NCBI RefSeq assembly: GCF_014199305.1
Contig: NZ_JACIJK010000005.1
Coordinates: forward strand, 62,001 to 126,000
Length of the DNA: 64,000 nucleotides
DNA from: Sphingomonas aerophila
GTDB taxonomy: Bacteria; Pseudomonadota; Alphaproteobacteria; Sphingomonadales; Sphingomonadaceae
Reading direction: 5' to 3'
In this document: one piece after another, positions 22,357-32,973 of the stretch
Layout of the letters: each line of letters begins with the position of its first letter
How positions within the stretch are numbered: position 1 is the stretch's first letter
Translations under genes and position numbers: made by a program
Notes under the pieces: model-generated
What the model saw: the letters and a program-made list of their open reading frames with translations, nothing else
Database searches by the model: none
What the model was told of the DNA's origin: nothing

Positions 22357-25104
22357 ATGGCAGGACGTTTCGACCATCTCCCCAATCGCCGCGCAATCGT
22401 TGACCGGCGCGCGCTGGCAGAAACTCTCGCCGCGCTACCCGACGGCGATCCGGTTGCGCTGCGCCGGGCCGCTACCGCCGAGCTGAAGTCCGCCCTGGAG
22501 GCCGGGCGAGCCGAGATCGCCCGCCGCCTGGCCGACCAGCCCTCTCGCGGGCTCGAAGTGGCGGGCGCGCAGGCTTACCTGACGGATGTCCTGCTCGGCG
22601 CGCTGATGGAGCTCGCCGCGAACCGGCTCTACCCGTTGCACAACCCGACCAAGGGGGAGCGGCTGACGCTGATCGCCGTCGGCGGATACGGCCGGGGCGA
22701 GATGGCGCCCTTTTCCGACGTCGACATCGGCTTCCTGACGCCGGGCAAGCAGACGCCCCATGCCGAACAGGTCATCGAGTCCGTCCTGTACGCGCTATGG
22801 GACCTGGGGCTGAAGGTCGGCCATTCCAGCCGATCGCTTGACGAGATGATCCGCCAGGCTCGCGCCGACGTGACGGTGCGCACCGCGCTGCTGGAGGCTC
22901 GCTACATCTGGGGCGATCACGAGCTGTACGACGAGGCCGCGCGCCGCTTCAAGACGGAGATACAGGCCGATACCGCCCGCACCTTTATCGCGGACAAGCT
23001 TGCCGAACGCGACGCGCGCCATCGCAAGATGGGCGACACCCGCTACGTCGTCGAACCCAACGTCAAGGAAGGCAAGGGATCGCTGCGCGACCTTCATGCG
23101 CTGTTCTGGATCGGCAAGTACATTTACGACGTCCAGCGCGCGACCCAGCTGGTCGATGTCGGGCTGTTCACCCGCGCCGAATACCGGCTGTTCCACCGGG
23201 CCGACACCTTCCTGTGGGCTGTGCGCTGTCACCTCCACCTGGTCGCCGGGCGCGCGGAAGACCGGCTGACCTTTGATTACCAGCGCGAGATTGCGAGCCG
23301 GATGCGCTTTCGCGACCGGCCTGGCAAGTCGGCGGTGGAACGGTTCATGCAGCTCTATTTCCTGCAGGCGAAAAGCATCGGCGACCTGACGGGCGTGTTC
23401 CTGGCGCATCTGGACGAGAAGTTCGCCGCGCGGGGTCGCCGCTTCCTGCTGCCCACCATTCGCCGCACGCCGCGCCGCCTTGCCGGCTTTCAGCTCGACC
23501 GCGGTCGGCTGGCGTTGCCGCGCGACGACTTCTTCGCCGAGGACCCGGTTCGGCTGATCGAGCTGTTCCAGCTGGCCGACCTCAACGGATTGGAAATCCA
23601 CCCGCTTGCGATGCGCGCCGCCGCCCGCGATGCGAAACTGGTCGGCGACTACCGCCGCGATCCGCGCGCCAACGCGCTGTTCCTCGACGTGCTCTGCTCT
23701 CCACGCGACCCGGAGTTGGTGCTGCGCTGGATGAACGAAGCGGGCGTGCTTGGCCGCTTCGTCCCCGACTTTGGCCGCGTCGTCGCGCAGATGCAGTTCG
23801 ACATGTACCACCACTACACCGTGGACGAGCACACGGTGCGCGCGATCGGGCTGTTGTCGCGGATCGAGCATGGCACGCTCAAGATCGATCACCCGATCGC
23901 GACCGCCATGTTCGATCGCATCGCCTCGCGCCGCGCCCTGTATGTGGCGGTGCTGCTTCACGACATCGCCAAGGGTCGCGGCGGCGACCATTCGGTGCTG
24001 GGCGCGGAAGTGGCGCTGCGCCTGTGCCCTCGGTTCGGTCTGACGCCAGCGGAAACGGAGACGGTTGTCTGGCTGGTGCGCTATCACCTGCTGATGAGCG
24101 CAACGGCGTTCAAGCGCGACCTGTCGGATTTCAAGACGATCCTCGATTTCTGCGAACAGGTGCAAAGCCCGGAGCGGTTGCGCCTGTTGCTGATCCTGAC
24201 GGTGGTGGACATTCGCGCGGTGGGCCCGGGCGTGTGGAACGGCTGGAAGCGCCAGCTCCTGTCCGACCTGTTCGAAGCGGCGGAAGAAGTGCTGCGGCTC
24301 GGCCATAAGCAGACCGGGCGGACGGAACGCATCGCGGCCAAGCAGGACCGGCTGCGCACCGCCCTTGGCTGGGACGACCAGCGGCTCGCCGCCTATGTCC
24401 ACCGCTTGCCCTCCGCATACTGGATCGCGGAGCCGGACGAGGTCTTGTTGCAGAACGCGCGGTTCATCGATGCCGCCGGGTCCGGCCAGCTTGCCATCGA
24501 CGCGCGGGTGGATGCGGAGCGCGGCGCGACATTGGTCACCGTCTACGCCGCCGACCATCCGGGCCTGTTTTACCGGATCGCGGGCGCGATCCACCTGGCG
24601 GGCGGCAACATTATCGACGCGCGCATTCACACCACGCGCGACGGCATGGCCGTGGATAATTTCCTGGTTCAGGACCCTCTCGGCCGGCCCTTCGACGACA
24701 CAAGCCAGCTCGACCGGTTGCGGCGCGGGATAGAGGATGCGCTCGCCAACCGCGGCAAGATGGCCGACCGGCTGCTGGCCAAGTCACCCCCGCGCCCGCG
24801 TGCGGATGCCTTCCCGATCGAACCCAACGTGTTGATCGACAATGGCGCGTCCAACCGCTTCACGGTGGTGGAGGTGAACGCGCGCGACCGGCCGGCGCTG
24901 CTCAACCAGCTTGCCCATGCGCTGTTCCAGTCCAAGGTGACGATCCATTCCGCCCATGTCGCGACCTATGGCGAACGCGCGGTGGATACGTTCTACCTGA
25001 CCGACCTGACCGGCGATAAGATCCCAGACGGCGCGCGCCTGAAGACACTCGAACGCCGGCTTGGCGCCGTGGCCGCGGGCGAACCGCTCGACCTGGCCGC
25101 CTGA
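22357..25104 (+). CDS. glnD: [Protein-PII] uridylyltransferase/uridylyl-removing enzyme
   Basis: A 915-residue bifunctional sensor of nitrogen status that uridylylates PII proteins (GlnB/GlnK) when glutamine is low and removes UMP when it is high. Nucleotidyltransferase motif GGYGRGE...SDVD (109-123), HD phosphohydrolase domain with LLHDIAKGRGGDHS (H535, D536), and two C-terminal ACT domains from about residue 725 that bind glutamine. Length agrees with the family (~900). It converges on the hydrolase pseudogene with 9 bases between stops. Confidence 0.96.
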   Translation: MAGRFDHLPNRRAIVDRRALAETLAALPDGDPVALRRAATAELKSALEAGRAEIARRLADQPSRGLEVAGAQAYLTDVLLGALMELAANRLYPLHNPTKGERLTLIAVGGYGRGEMAPFSDVDIGFLTPGKQTPHAEQVIESVLYALWDLGLKVGHSSRSLDEMIRQARADVTVRTALLEARYIWGDHELYDEAARRFKTEIQADTARTFIADKLAERDARHRKMGDTRYVVEPNVKEGKGSLRDLHALFWIGKYIYDVQRATQLVDVGLFTRAEYRLFHRADTFLWAVRCHLHLVAGRAEDRLTFDYQREIASRMRFRDRPGKSAVERFMQLYFLQAKSIGDLTGVFLAHLDEKFAARGRRFLLPTIRRTPRRLAGFQLDRGRLALPRDDFFAEDPVRLIELFQLADLNGLEIHPLAMRAAARDAKLVGDYRRDPRANALFLDVLCSPRDPELVLRWMNEAGVLGRFVPDFGRVVAQMQFDMYHHYTVDEHTVRAIGLLSRIEHGTLKIDHPIATAMFDRIASRRALYVAVLLHDIAKGRGGDHSVLGAEVALRLCPRFGLTPAETETVVWLVRYHLLMSATAFKRDLSDFKTILDFCEQVQSPERLRLLLILTVVDIRAVGPGVWNGWKRQLLSDLFEAAEEVLRLGHKQTGRTERIAAKQDRLRTALGWDDQRLAAYVHRLPSAYWIAEPDEVLLQNARFIDAAGSGQLAIDARVDAERGATLVTVYAADHPGLFYRIAGAIHLAGGNIIDARIHTTRDGMAVDNFLVQDPLGRPFDDTSQLDRLRRGIEDALANRGKMADRLLAKSPPRPRADAFPIEPNVLIDNGASNRFTVVEVNARDRPALLNQLAHALFQSKVTIHSAHVATYGERAVDTFYLTDLTGDKIPDGARLKTLERRLGAVAAGEPLDLAA

Positions 25105-25113
25105 TCGGCGCGG

Positions 25114-25754
25114 CTAGGGCGCAAAGCTCCCGCTGCGAAGGAAGGTCACGGCCTGCTCGATACAGGCACGGTTGTTCACGATGCCCGGATGGGTGGTCGG
25201 CAGGACGACATGGCTGGACAGGCCCGGCACATGCGTGGACGCGACCGACACGCGGCCGTCATTGGGCCGGGGCAGCAGCAGCGACCCCAGCGGGTAGATG
25301 GAGCGGCTTGCGGCGATAACGCCCAATTCATAGTCGACACGGCCCAGCAGCGCCGCCAGCCGCTCACCCCGCCGCGTCACCAGCTCGCCGCCAGCCGGGC
25401 CGAACCAGCGTCGATACGGCCCCCATCGATGCAACAGGTCCGCAATCTCGCTCCCCCGCTGGGCGGCGCCAGCATGACGACCCTGCCCAGCATTGGTGGC
25501 CGGTACCGCGTCAGCAGCGCACGGGCGACCAGCCCGCCCATCGAATGCGTGACGAAGTGCAATGGCCCGTCCAGCCCCTCCGCGAAGGTGCGGACGGCCG
25601 GGATCAAGCCGTCGACAATGTCGGACAGGTCACGCCGCCGCGACGGGTAATCAAGATTCGCGGTGGCATAGCCCTCGCCCTCCAGGCGGCGCTCCATCGC
25701 CCGCAGCGAGCGTGCCGTGCGGCTGATGCCGTGAAGAAGGACCACGCCGCTCAT
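25114..25754 (-). pseudogene. Alpha/beta hydrolase (lipase/esterase-like), frameshifted
   Basis: The N-terminal half (25754 to about 25455) reads [14 protein letters not shown], the nucleophile elbow VTHSMGG and the strand [10 protein letters not shown]. The frame then runs into ARLRTCC and stops at 25377. The C-terminal half continues in another frame as a segment beginning [18 protein letters not shown] and ends with the HPGIVNN region near 25150. Joining them needs one extra base in a run of five G (minus strand; C at 25453-25457), giving [16 protein letters not shown], the usual layout. So the gene is broken or the sequence has a one-base deletion. Catalytic Ser (HSMG) and His (TTHPG) are otherwise intact. 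Confidence 0.75.
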
Positions 25755-25792
25755 GCAACCGGCTCCATGCCTGTCCAGGTGATCCGAACACG

Positions 25793-25824
25793 AAAAGGCC
25801 GGACCGTGTCGCCACGGCCCGGCC
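25793..25824 (-). terminator. Rho-independent terminator of the third TonB receptor
   Basis: On the minus strand a 12-bp stem (GGCCGGGCCGTG / CACGGTCCGGCC, one G-T pair) with loop GCGA is followed by TTTT. It begins 20 bases downstream of the receptor stop. Confidence 0.8.
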
Positions 25825-25843
25825 CGATCGCGAAGCCGAATTT

Positions 25844-28660
25844 TTAGAAGCGGCCGCGCAGAGTCACGCCATAAGTGCGCGGCTCGGCAATAAACGAGGT
25901 GAAAATCTGGTTCGCCGGCGTGGTGCCAAGCTGGATGGTCTGCGCCAGGCTGCCAGCGCCCTGGAATGGGGCGTTGAACGCGACCTGCTGGTAATCCTGG
26001 TTGAGCAGGTTCTGCGCCCAGGCCTCGATCGACCAGCGCCGATCAGGCGCGCGCAGGCCAATGCGTGCGTTCATCAGGAAGAAGCTGTCCTGCGCCTTTT
26101 CCAGGAACAGGTCAGACCCCGTGTTATAGTCCGACGACAGGCGTCCATCGACATAGAACAGCGCCGAATAACCGGAGGAGCCGAGTTCCGGCGTCCAGCT
26201 GACCGACGACGTCACGACATGCTTGGGCGCGTTCGACAAGCGGTTGCCCGACAGCAGGAACAGCGCAGGATCCAGCGCCTCGCCCGCCTCGCTGCCGACC
26301 AGGTTGTTGCGGTACTTGGTATCGGCCAGCGTATAGCCCAGGTTCACGGCGAAGTTGCTGGTCGGGTAGATGCCCGCCTCCAGCTCGACGCCCTGCGAGC
26401 GCACGCCGTACTTGACGTTGCCCGCGCACCGGCCGGTGGCGGGCGAGTTGTCGCGATCGCCGCCGTTCAGGCTGTCCGAGCAGGACCCGATATTCTGCAC
26501 GACATAAACGGTGCCGTTGAACGTGTTCAGCTGGAAGTTCTTGAACTCCTGCCGGAACGCCGCGACGTTGAAGGTGAACTGCGACGTCGTGAACTTCAGG
26601 CCCGCTTCATACGCATTCACGGTTTCCGGGTCGAAGCGCAGCAGTGACGCGTTTGGCGCGATCGTCACCGCCGGATTGATCGCGGAGCCCAGGTCCGACC
26701 GGTCGAGGTTATAGCCGCCCGCCTTGTAGCCGCGCGAATAGCTCGCATAGAGCAGCAGTTCGCGGGTCGGCTTGTACGAGATCACGCCCGTGCCGGTCAG
26801 CTGACTTTCGTCGAAATTGTCGCTGATCGACTTGCCGTTCAGCGTGGCGCTGGAATTGCCCGTGCACGACAGGGTGATGATCCCGCCGGCCAGCGTCGCC
26901 AGCGCCGGGTTGGTCAACAGTCCGCCCAGGCCACCCTGCGCGGTGCCGGCCTGTTGCGCCGGGCAGACCGTGTTGTTGTTGGTGAAGTTGGCGCTGAAAT
27001 CCTTGCTTTCATGCGTGTAGCGCAGGCCAGCCGTGATGGAGAGCTGGTCGGTCAGCTTGAAGATGTTGTGCGTGAAGAACGCGTAGTTTTCGCTCTGCTG
27101 GTAATAACGGTCCCGCACCGAACCGAGGTTGTTGAGCGTCGACAGCCGGTCTATACCGCCGAGCACCAACGGCGCCGCCGCTCCGAACGCGCCGGTCAGG
27201 ACCGCCCGCCCGGTTGGGCTGAGACAGCCACGCGCCGTGGGGTTGCGCAGCGCCGCCGCCGGGTTGACCGTGGCAACGATGCGGCACGCGGCGAATGCGC
27301 CATATTGGGTGCCGAACTTCAGGTTGTCGACGACCTCCAGGTCTTCCTTGGAGTAATACCCGCCGACCAGCCAGTTGAGGCGATCACCGAACAGCTCGCC
27401 GTTCAGGCGCAGTTCCTGGCTAAAGGTGTGGAACTGGCGATAGCTGTTGCCGTCGTCCGGCCGGTAACCGATGTCGAGGTTGTTGTAATCGATGTCGGAC
27501 TGGCCTTCCGACTTATACTCGCGATAGGCGGTGATCGACGTCAGCGACGCGCCGCCCAGGTTCCAGTCGATCTGCCCCGACCCGCCATAATCCTTGGTCA
27601 CGGCAGAGTAGGCGCGGCCCGGCGTCAGCGAGATGCGGCGGTTGTACGGGTCGCCCCGGCTGGGGAACAGGCCGCCAAGGCTGGTCATCACGTCGACGAT
27701 CCGGTTGGTCGGCGACAGTGCGAAATCCCCTGGGACGCCCGGCGTCGGATCGATTTTCTCGCGCGTATCGACATAAACCGCGCCGCAGCATTTCTCGTTG
27801 CGGTACGTATAGTCGCCGATCAGGCGGATCTGCAGGTCGTCGGACGGCTTGAACAGCAACTGTCCGCGGACAAAGTAGCGATTGCGGTCGTTGTAATCGG
27901 TCCGGTTCACCACGTCGTACAAGAAGCCGTCACGCTTTGAAGCGACACCATCGACGCGGAAGGCCAGCTTGTCGGCGATGATCGGGCCGGTGATGCCCAC
28001 CGCGCCACGGAAGAAGTCGTAATTACCGCCCGTCACCTCGGCATAGCCGCCGAAGCGGAAGTCGGGCGCCTTGGTGATGATGTTGATCGTACCGGCCGAC
28101 GCGTTGCGGCCCGACAGCGTGCCCTGCGGCCCGCGCAGCACTTCGATCCGGTCCACTTCGCCCAGGTCGTTGAGGCCCGAGCCCGTGCGGCTGCGATACA
28201 CGCCGTCGATGAACACCGCGACCGAGCTTTCCAGGCCAGGGTTGTCGCCCACCGTGCCGATGCCGCGGATACGGGCGGACGCGTTGGCTTCCGTGCCGGT
28301 TGACGAAATCAGCAGGGACGGCGTCACCTGCGTCATCTGGCGGATGTCGGTCGCGCCGGTGTTCTGCAACGTGTCCTGGCTGACCGCGGTTACTGCGATC
28401 GGCACGTTGGACAGGCGCTCCGCACGGCGGGTGGCGGTGACCACCACGTCGCGGCTGTTGATGCCGGTCGCGTCCTGGCTGTTGTCGGCGTCCGTCACCC
28501 GGGAGTTCTGCGACTCGACGTCGGCATTGGCCGTCGCTTGGGAGGGCGCCTGAACATCCTGCTGAGTCGTAGGCTGGTCGGTCGTCGGGCGCTCCTGCGC
28601 CATGACCGGCATCGCCAACGCTGCCGCAGCCGCCGACAGCAGAAATGCGGTCTTCCGCAT
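25844..28660 (-). CDS. TonB-dependent outer-membrane receptor
   Basis: A 938-residue receptor with a signal peptide ending near MPVMAQ, a long Gln/Thr-rich spacer, a plug ([62 protein letters not shown]) and a barrel ending in terminal Phe. The [13 protein letters not shown] opening and the [13 protein letters not shown] plug strand place it in the large sphingomonad receptor class used for varied substrates. It has a Cys-Cys pair in an extracellular loop (EKCCGAVY). Single-gene unit with its own terminator; ligand unknown. Confidence 0.93.
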   Translation of the reverse strand: MRKTAFLLSAAAAALAMPVMAQERPTTDQPTTQQDVQAPSQATANADVESQNSRVTDADNSQDATGINSRDVVVTATRRAERLSNVPIAVTAVSQDTLQNTGATDIRQMTQVTPSLLISSTGTEANASARIRGIGTVGDNPGLESSVAVFIDGVYRSRTGSGLNDLGEVDRIEVLRGPQGTLSGRNASAGTINIITKAPDFRFGGYAEVTGGNYDFFRGAVGITGPIIADKLAFRVDGVASKRDGFLYDVVNRTDYNDRNRYFVRGQLLFKPSDDLQIRLIGDYTYRNEKCCGAVYVDTREKIDPTPGVPGDFALSPTNRIVDVMTSLGGLFPSRGDPYNRRISLTPGRAYSAVTKDYGGSGQIDWNLGGASLTSITAYREYKSEGQSDIDYNNLDIGYRPDDGNSYRQFHTFSQELRLNGELFGDRLNWLVGGYYSKEDLEVVDNLKFGTQYGAFAACRIVATVNPAAALRNPTARGCLSPTGRAVLTGAFGAAAPLVLGGIDRLSTLNNLGSVRDRYYQQSENYAFFTHNIFKLTDQLSITAGLRYTHESKDFSANFTNNNTVCPAQQAGTAQGGLGGLLTNPALATLAGGIITLSCTGNSSATLNGKSISDNFDESQLTGTGVISYKPTRELLLYASYSRGYKAGGYNLDRSDLGSAINPAVTIAPNASLLRFDPETVNAYEAGLKFTTSQFTFNVAAFRQEFKNFQLNTFNGTVYVVQNIGSCSDSLNGGDRDNSPATGRCAGNVKYGVRSQGVELEAGIYPTSNFAVNLGYTLADTKYRNNLVGSEAGEALDPALFLLSGNRLSNAPKHVVTSSVSWTPELGSSGYSALFYVDGRLSSDYNTGSDLFLEKAQDSFFLMNARIGLRAPDRRWSIEAWAQNLLNQDYQQVAFNAPFQGAGSLAQTIQLGTTPANQIFTSFIAEPRTYGVTLRGRF

Positions 28661-28810
28661 GGTATCCTCTCCCTTGTTTTTGAACCCCGGGTTTGCCGGA
28701 AAGGTAGAGGCGAGTTCGAGCGTTCGTCTAGGCTTTTCTCACGCCTTCGAAAAACGGGTCCTGCTGGGGCCAAAAGTGTAACAAGGCGGCCACACCGCTG
28801 CCGGCGGCCA

Positions 28811-28851
28811 GAAACAGAACCGGCCCGCTTACCCTGGGGCAAGCGGGCCGG
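28811..28851 (-). terminator. Terminator of infC
   Basis: A perfect 11-bp inverted repeat (CCGGCCCGCTT / AAGCGGGCCGG) with a 10-base loop lies 18 bases past the infC stop. On the minus strand the stem is followed by TTCTGTTTC, a T-rich tract. This fits an intrinsic terminator. Confidence 0.8.
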
Positions 28852-28869
28852 ATCAGGCGTGTCAGCGAC

Positions 28870-29415
28870 TCACTTGGGCGCCAGCACCATCAGCATCTGC
28901 CGGCCTTCCATGCGGGGATAAGCCTCGACCTTGGCGACTTCGGCCACCTGCTCGGCGACACGCTGCAGCACATTCATGCCAAGCTGGCCGTGGCTCAATT
29001 CGCGACCGCGGAAGCGCATGGTGACCTTTACCTTGTCGCCTTCCTCGATGAACTCCGCCACCTTCTTCATCTTGGTGTCATAGTCGTGGTCGTCGATGTT
29101 CGGACGCATCTTGATCTCCTTGATCTCCTGCGTCTTCTGCGACTTACGGGCAAGGTTCGCCTTTTTCTGCGCCTCGTACTTGTACTTGCCCACGTCCAGG
29201 AACTTGGCGACGGGCGGGTCCGCGTTGGGCGACACCTCGACCAGATCGAGCCCGACTTCCTGGGCAGCAGCCATCGCCTCGCGCGTGTACATCACGCCGA
29301 GATTCTCACCCTCATGGTCGATCACGCGGACCTTGGGGCTCTGGATCCACTCGTTAAATCGAGGACCGTTCATCGGCGGCGCCTGGTTGGGACGGCGCAT
29401 CATGGGAGGACGTAT
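28870..29415 (-). CDS. infC: Translation initiation factor IF-3, with probable AUA start
   Basis: A 181-residue IF-3, which binds the 30S subunit and proofreads start codon and initiator tRNA. N-terminal domain from [23 protein letters not shown], Lys-rich linker ([23 protein letters not shown]) and C-terminal domain ending [14 protein letters not shown] strong AGGAG (29424-29428) stands 8 bases before an in-frame ATA (29415), while the first ATGs (29403, 29400) lie 20 bases from it. Non-canonical starts that only IF-3 can reject are a known autoregulation device of infC, so ATA is preferred; the ATG alternative is shorter by 4 residues. Confidence 0.93.
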   Translation of the reverse strand: MRPPMMRRPNQAPPMNGPRFNEWIQSPKVRVIDHEGENLGVMYTREAMAAAQEVGLDLVEVSPNADPPVAKFLDVGKYKYEAQKKANLARKSQKTQEIKEIKMRPNIDDHDYDTKMKKVAEFIEEGDKVKVTMRFRGRELSHGQLGMNVLQRVAEQVAEVAKVEAYPRMEGRQMLMVLAPK

Positions 29416-29428
29416 GGGTAATTCTCCT
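29416..29428 (-). promoter_or_regulatory. Ribosome binding site that selects the ATA start of infC
   Basis: AGGAG at 29424-29428 (minus strand) with an 8-base spacer to ATA at 29415. No comparable purine-rich site precedes the nearest ATG codons. Confidence 0.6.
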
Positions 29429-29487
29429 GTTGGTTGTCTTTCCAACCATATAGTGTTTTTGCGGTTCCAGCAAAAGGCCGGCCGGCG

Positions 29488-29876
29488 TCAGTGAGCGTGC
29501 CCGGAGGGGTCTTTCGTCGATAGTGGCTGGCCCCCTGTCCGCATCCAGCGTTCCATGGCCGCGATTCCGCCCTCGTGCGCGGTGGTCACGCCCGTTGCCA
29601 GCGCCCGCATCTGGGTGTCATTGTGATGGCTAAGCTCCACCCGCGCCATGTCGACCGCCCCGCGATGATGCGCGATCATGCCGCCCGCAAAGGCGATGTC
29701 CGGGTCGCGATCCACCGGACCCATGTCGGATGGTTCCGCGCCGCTGCCTCGTCATCGACACGCATGGCCGCGGTCCGCGGCACACCCGTGGCGGCATGGG
29801 CGGACGGGGCGCCCTGCCCCGCGCCCTTGTCGCCGGACGCACGGCCGCACCCTGCCAGCGCCAGCGCCGCCCCCAT
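29488..29876 (-). pseudogene. DUF305 lipoprotein, frameshifted
   Basis: The N-terminal part, from ATG 29876, has a lipobox (ALALAGC) and a disordered stretch reaching AAMRVDDEAAARNH. The C-terminal DUF305 part is in another frame, beginning DMGPVDRDPDIAFAGGMIAHHRGAVDMARVEL and ending near 29488. It has the MI.HH.GA..MA motif of this four-helix family of exported metal-associated proteins. The two parts join with one extra base between about 29724 and 29731, giving NHxDMGPVD as in intact relatives. Its ATG lies 2 bases after the thrS stop, suggesting co-transcription. Confidence 0.7.
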
Positions 29877-29878
29877 CC

Positions 29879-31873
29879 TCAACGCAACAGGTCGGGCGGC
29901 GTCGCCTCTGCGCGCAGCATCGCGACCACCTCGGCAACCGTCACGATCTCCTGCGCCTGGCTGCCCAGGCGGCGGATGGCGACCTTGCCCTCCTCGGCCT
30001 CACGCTTGCCGACCACCAGCAGCACCGGCACCTTGGCGACCGAATGCTCGCGCACCTTGTAGTTGATCTTCTCGTTGCGCTTGTCCGTTTCGACCCGGAT
30101 GCCGGCGCGCGCCAGCTCGGCCGCGACCTCGTCGGCATAGCCGTCGGCGTCCGACACGATGGTCGCGACCACCGCCTGCACCGGTGCCAGCCACAGCGGG
30201 AATCGGCCGGCGTGATGCTCGATCAGGATGCCGATGAAGCGCTCGAACGTCCCCAGGATCGCGCGGTGGAGCATGATCGGGCGATGGCGCTGGCCATCCT
30301 CGCCGACATAGCTCGCGTCCAGCCGTTCAGGCAGCACCGTGTCCGTCTGGATGGTTCCGACCTGCCACGTCCGCCCGATCGCGTCCGTCAGGTGGAATTC
30401 CAGCTTGGGCGCATAGAACGCCCCCTCGCCTTCCAGTTCTTCCCAGCCGAACTCGGCCGTGTTGCGGCCCGTCGCCGCGACCGCGTCGCGCAGCGACTGC
30501 TCGGACCAGTCCCACATCTCCTCCGACCCGAAACGCTTGTCCGGGCGCAGTGCCAGCTTGATCGCGTAACGGTCGAAGCCAAGGTCCTTGTACACCGAGT
30601 CGAGCAGGTCGCAGAACTTTTGCACCTCCTCGATCAACTGGTCGGCCCGCACAAAGATATGCGCGTCATCCTGCGTGAACTGGCGCACGCGCATGATGCC
30701 ATGCAGCGCGCCATGCGGCTCGTTGCGGTGGCAGCAGCCGAATTCGGCCATGCGGATCGGCAGGTCGCGGTATGACTTGATCCCCTGGCGGAAGATCAGG
30801 ACGTGCGCGGGGCAGTTCATGGGCTTCAGCGCCATCAGGTCGGCATCACCCGACAGGATCGCGCCCTCATCCTCCGTGTTCGGGATCTCGTCGGGCACGA
30901 CAAACATGTTTTCCCGATACTTGCCCCAGTGGCCGGACTGCTCCCATTGGCGCGCGTCCATCAGCTGCGGGGTCTTGACCTCCGCATAGCCCGCCGCATC
31001 AAGCCGGCGGCGCATATACGCCTCCAGCTGCCGCCACAGGACAAAGCCCTTGGGGTGCCAGAACACGGACCCTTGCGCTTCGGACTGGAGGTGGAACAGG
31101 TCCATCTCCTGCCCGATCCGGCGGTGGTCGCGCTTGGCGGCCTCCTCCAGCATGGTCAGGTGCGCGTCGAGCTGCTTCTTGTTCAGCCAGCCCGTGCCAT
31201 AGATGCGCGACAGCATCGCGTTCTTCTGGTCGCCGCGCCAATACGCGCCCGACACGCGCGTCAGCTTGAACGCCTGCGGGTCGAGGCGACCGGTCGTTGG
31301 CATGTGCGGGCCCCGGCACATGTCGAGCCATTGGCCTTGGCGATAAATGGTCAGTTCCTCGCCATCGGGCAGTTCGGCGGCCCATTCGGCCTTGAACGTC
31401 TCGCCCTGGCGCTGCCACGTCTCGATCAGCTGCTCGCGCGACCAGACCTCGCGCTGGAACGGCTCGTTCCGCGCCATGATGCGCCGCATCTCCGCTTCGA
31501 TCGCGGGCAGGTCCTCCTCGGTGAAGGGCCGCTCCTTTGGCGCGAAGTCGTAGTAGAATCCGTCGTCCGTCGCCGGGCCAAAGGTGATCTGCGTGCCCGG
31601 GAACAGGTGCTGCACCGCTTCGGCAAGGACGTGCGCGTAGTCGTGGCGCACCAGCTCCAGCGCGTCCGCCTCGTCCTTGAACGTGACCAGCGCCAGGTTG
31701 GCATCACCCTCGAACGGGCGGGACAGGTCGCGGATCTGTCCGTCGACCCGCGCCGCGATTGCCGCCTTGGCCAGCCCCGGCCCGATCGCCGCCGCGACGT
31801 CCGCCGGGGTAGTCCCCGGGGCTACCTCACGGACGGAACCGTCGGGCAGCGTGATACGGAAATGCGCGGACAT
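29879..31873 (-). CDS. thrS: Threonyl-tRNA synthetase
   Basis: A 664-residue class II synthetase that charges tRNA-Thr. Layout: TGS domain (1-62), editing domain with the zinc/editing HxxxH (HDYAH) and DMCRGPH motif, catalytic core with motif 2 ([25 protein letters not shown]) and the anticodon-binding domain at the C-terminus ([13 protein letters not shown] ... VAMLR). Start ATG 31873 follows AAAGGA. Separated from infC by the DUF305 gene. Confidence 0.97.
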   Translation of the reverse strand: MSAHFRITLPDGSVREVAPGTTPADVAAAIGPGLAKAAIAARVDGQIRDLSRPFEGDANLALVTFKDEADALELVRHDYAHVLAEAVQHLFPGTQITFGPATDDGFYYDFAPKERPFTEEDLPAIEAEMRRIMARNEPFQREVWSREQLIETWQRQGETFKAEWAAELPDGEELTIYRQGQWLDMCRGPHMPTTGRLDPQAFKLTRVSGAYWRGDQKNAMLSRIYGTGWLNKKQLDAHLTMLEEAAKRDHRRIGQEMDLFHLQSEAQGSVFWHPKGFVLWRQLEAYMRRRLDAAGYAEVKTPQLMDARQWEQSGHWGKYRENMFVVPDEIPNTEDEGAILSGDADLMALKPMNCPAHVLIFRQGIKSYRDLPIRMAEFGCCHRNEPHGALHGIMRVRQFTQDDAHIFVRADQLIEEVQKFCDLLDSVYKDLGFDRYAIKLALRPDKRFGSEEMWDWSEQSLRDAVAATGRNTAEFGWEELEGEGAFYAPKLEFHLTDAIGRTWQVGTIQTDTVLPERLDASYVGEDGQRHRPIMLHRAILGTFERFIGILIEHHAGRFPLWLAPVQAVVATIVSDADGYADEVAAELARAGIRVETDKRNEKINYKVREHSVAKVPVLLVVGKREAEEGKVAIRRLGSQAQEIVTVAEVVAMLRAEATPPDLLR

Positions 31874-31931
31874 GGATTCCTTTCAGCTCAGGATGAAAAC
31901 GCCCGCGATATAGGGAAGGAATCGCGTCAGG

Positions 31932-32933
31932 TCACGGTCGTGCGAGCGCTTGCGTCAACGCCGCCTCGAACCGGGCGGGCGCCTCCACCTGCGGCGCGTG
32001 CCCCAGCCCCTCCAGCCGCACCAGCGTCGCGCCCGGGATGACCTTTGCCGCGCCCTCCGCTGCCTGTGGCACGGTGCGGATCGCGGCGGGGTTGGGCGCG
32101 CTTGCACCGCGAAAAGCCGTCGCATCCGCCTGCCCGATCAGCAACGTCACCGGCACGCGCAGTCGTTCAAGCTCGGCCGCCACCGGTTGCGTCTCTATCA
32201 TGTCCGACAAACGTGCCTGCGCCTCACGCACCTTTTCACCATCGGGCGAGGCGTATTGGCCGGCCAGCATCGCGACCCATCGATCGTACTCGGGCCGCCA
32301 TGCCCCGTGGTAATAGTTCTTCAGCTGGTACGCCCTGATCGACGCGGCGTTTGTCTTCGCCTCCTCGGCGCGCAGCTTCTCGATCGGGGCATAGGGCACG
32401 CCCTCCGCCAGCGTGTCGTTCAGGCCCAGCGGGTTGACCAGCACCAGCGCGTCCACCCGGTCCGGGTAGAGAAGCGCATATCGGATCGCGAGCATGCCCC
32501 CGGTCGAGTGCCCGACCAGCGTTGCGCGCGCCACGCCCGCCGCCGCCAGCAGGTCGCGCGTCCGTGTCGCCAGCGCGGCGAAGCTGTATTGAAAGCCGTC
32601 GGGCTTGTCCGATTTGCAGAAACCCACCTGATCGGGGACGATCACGCGATAGCCGCGCGCGGCCAGCGCCGCCGCTGTCCCTCCCCAGGTCGCCGCGCAG
32701 AAGTTCTTTCCGTGCAGCAACACGGCCGTACGCCCGTTCGCACGGATGGTGGGCGCCACGTCCATATACGCCATCGCCACGCCCCCGCTCTCGAACCGGC
32801 GCACGGGATAAGGGTAAGCAAACCGCTTCAGGTCGGCGCCCAGCGGCTGGGCCCGATCCTCAACGACAGGCGACGCGACGGCAGAAGTGGCAGCCTGGGG
32901 CAGCGCGGCGGCGGCAAGGAGAAGCGCGATCAT
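31932..32933 (-). CDS. Exported alpha/beta hydrolase
   Basis: A 333-residue hydrolase with a signal peptide (MIALLLAAAALPQAATSAVA), oxyanion segment LLHGKNFCAATW, nucleophile elbow GHSTGG, an Asp in the QADAT region and a C-terminal His in GLGHAPQ. Relatives act on esters, lactones or epoxides; substrate unknown. Start ATG 32933 has AAGGGGG upstream. It lies beside another exported hydrolase in the same direction (41 bases between). Confidence 0.85.
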   Translation of the reverse strand: MIALLLAAAALPQAATSAVASPVVEDRAQPLGADLKRFAYPYPVRRFESGGVAMAYMDVAPTIRANGRTAVLLHGKNFCAATWGGTAAALAARGYRVIVPDQVGFCKSDKPDGFQYSFAALATRTRDLLAAAGVARATLVGHSTGGMLAIRYALLYPDRVDALVLVNPLGLNDTLAEGVPYAPIEKLRAEEAKTNAASIRAYQLKNYYHGAWRPEYDRWVAMLAGQYASPDGEKVREAQARLSDMIETQPVAAELERLRVPVTLLIGQADATAFRGASAPNPAAIRTVPQAAEGAAKVIPGATLVRLEGLGHAPQVEAPARFEAALTQALARP

Positions 32934-32973
32934 GCCCCCTTAACCCGCCAGCCGCGCCTTCTCTCCCTTTGGC

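Noticed and set aside
22795-24630. A 611-codon ORF antisense to glnD
   Set aside because: Shadow frame; composition lacks any domain, while glnD shows all its catalytic motifs.
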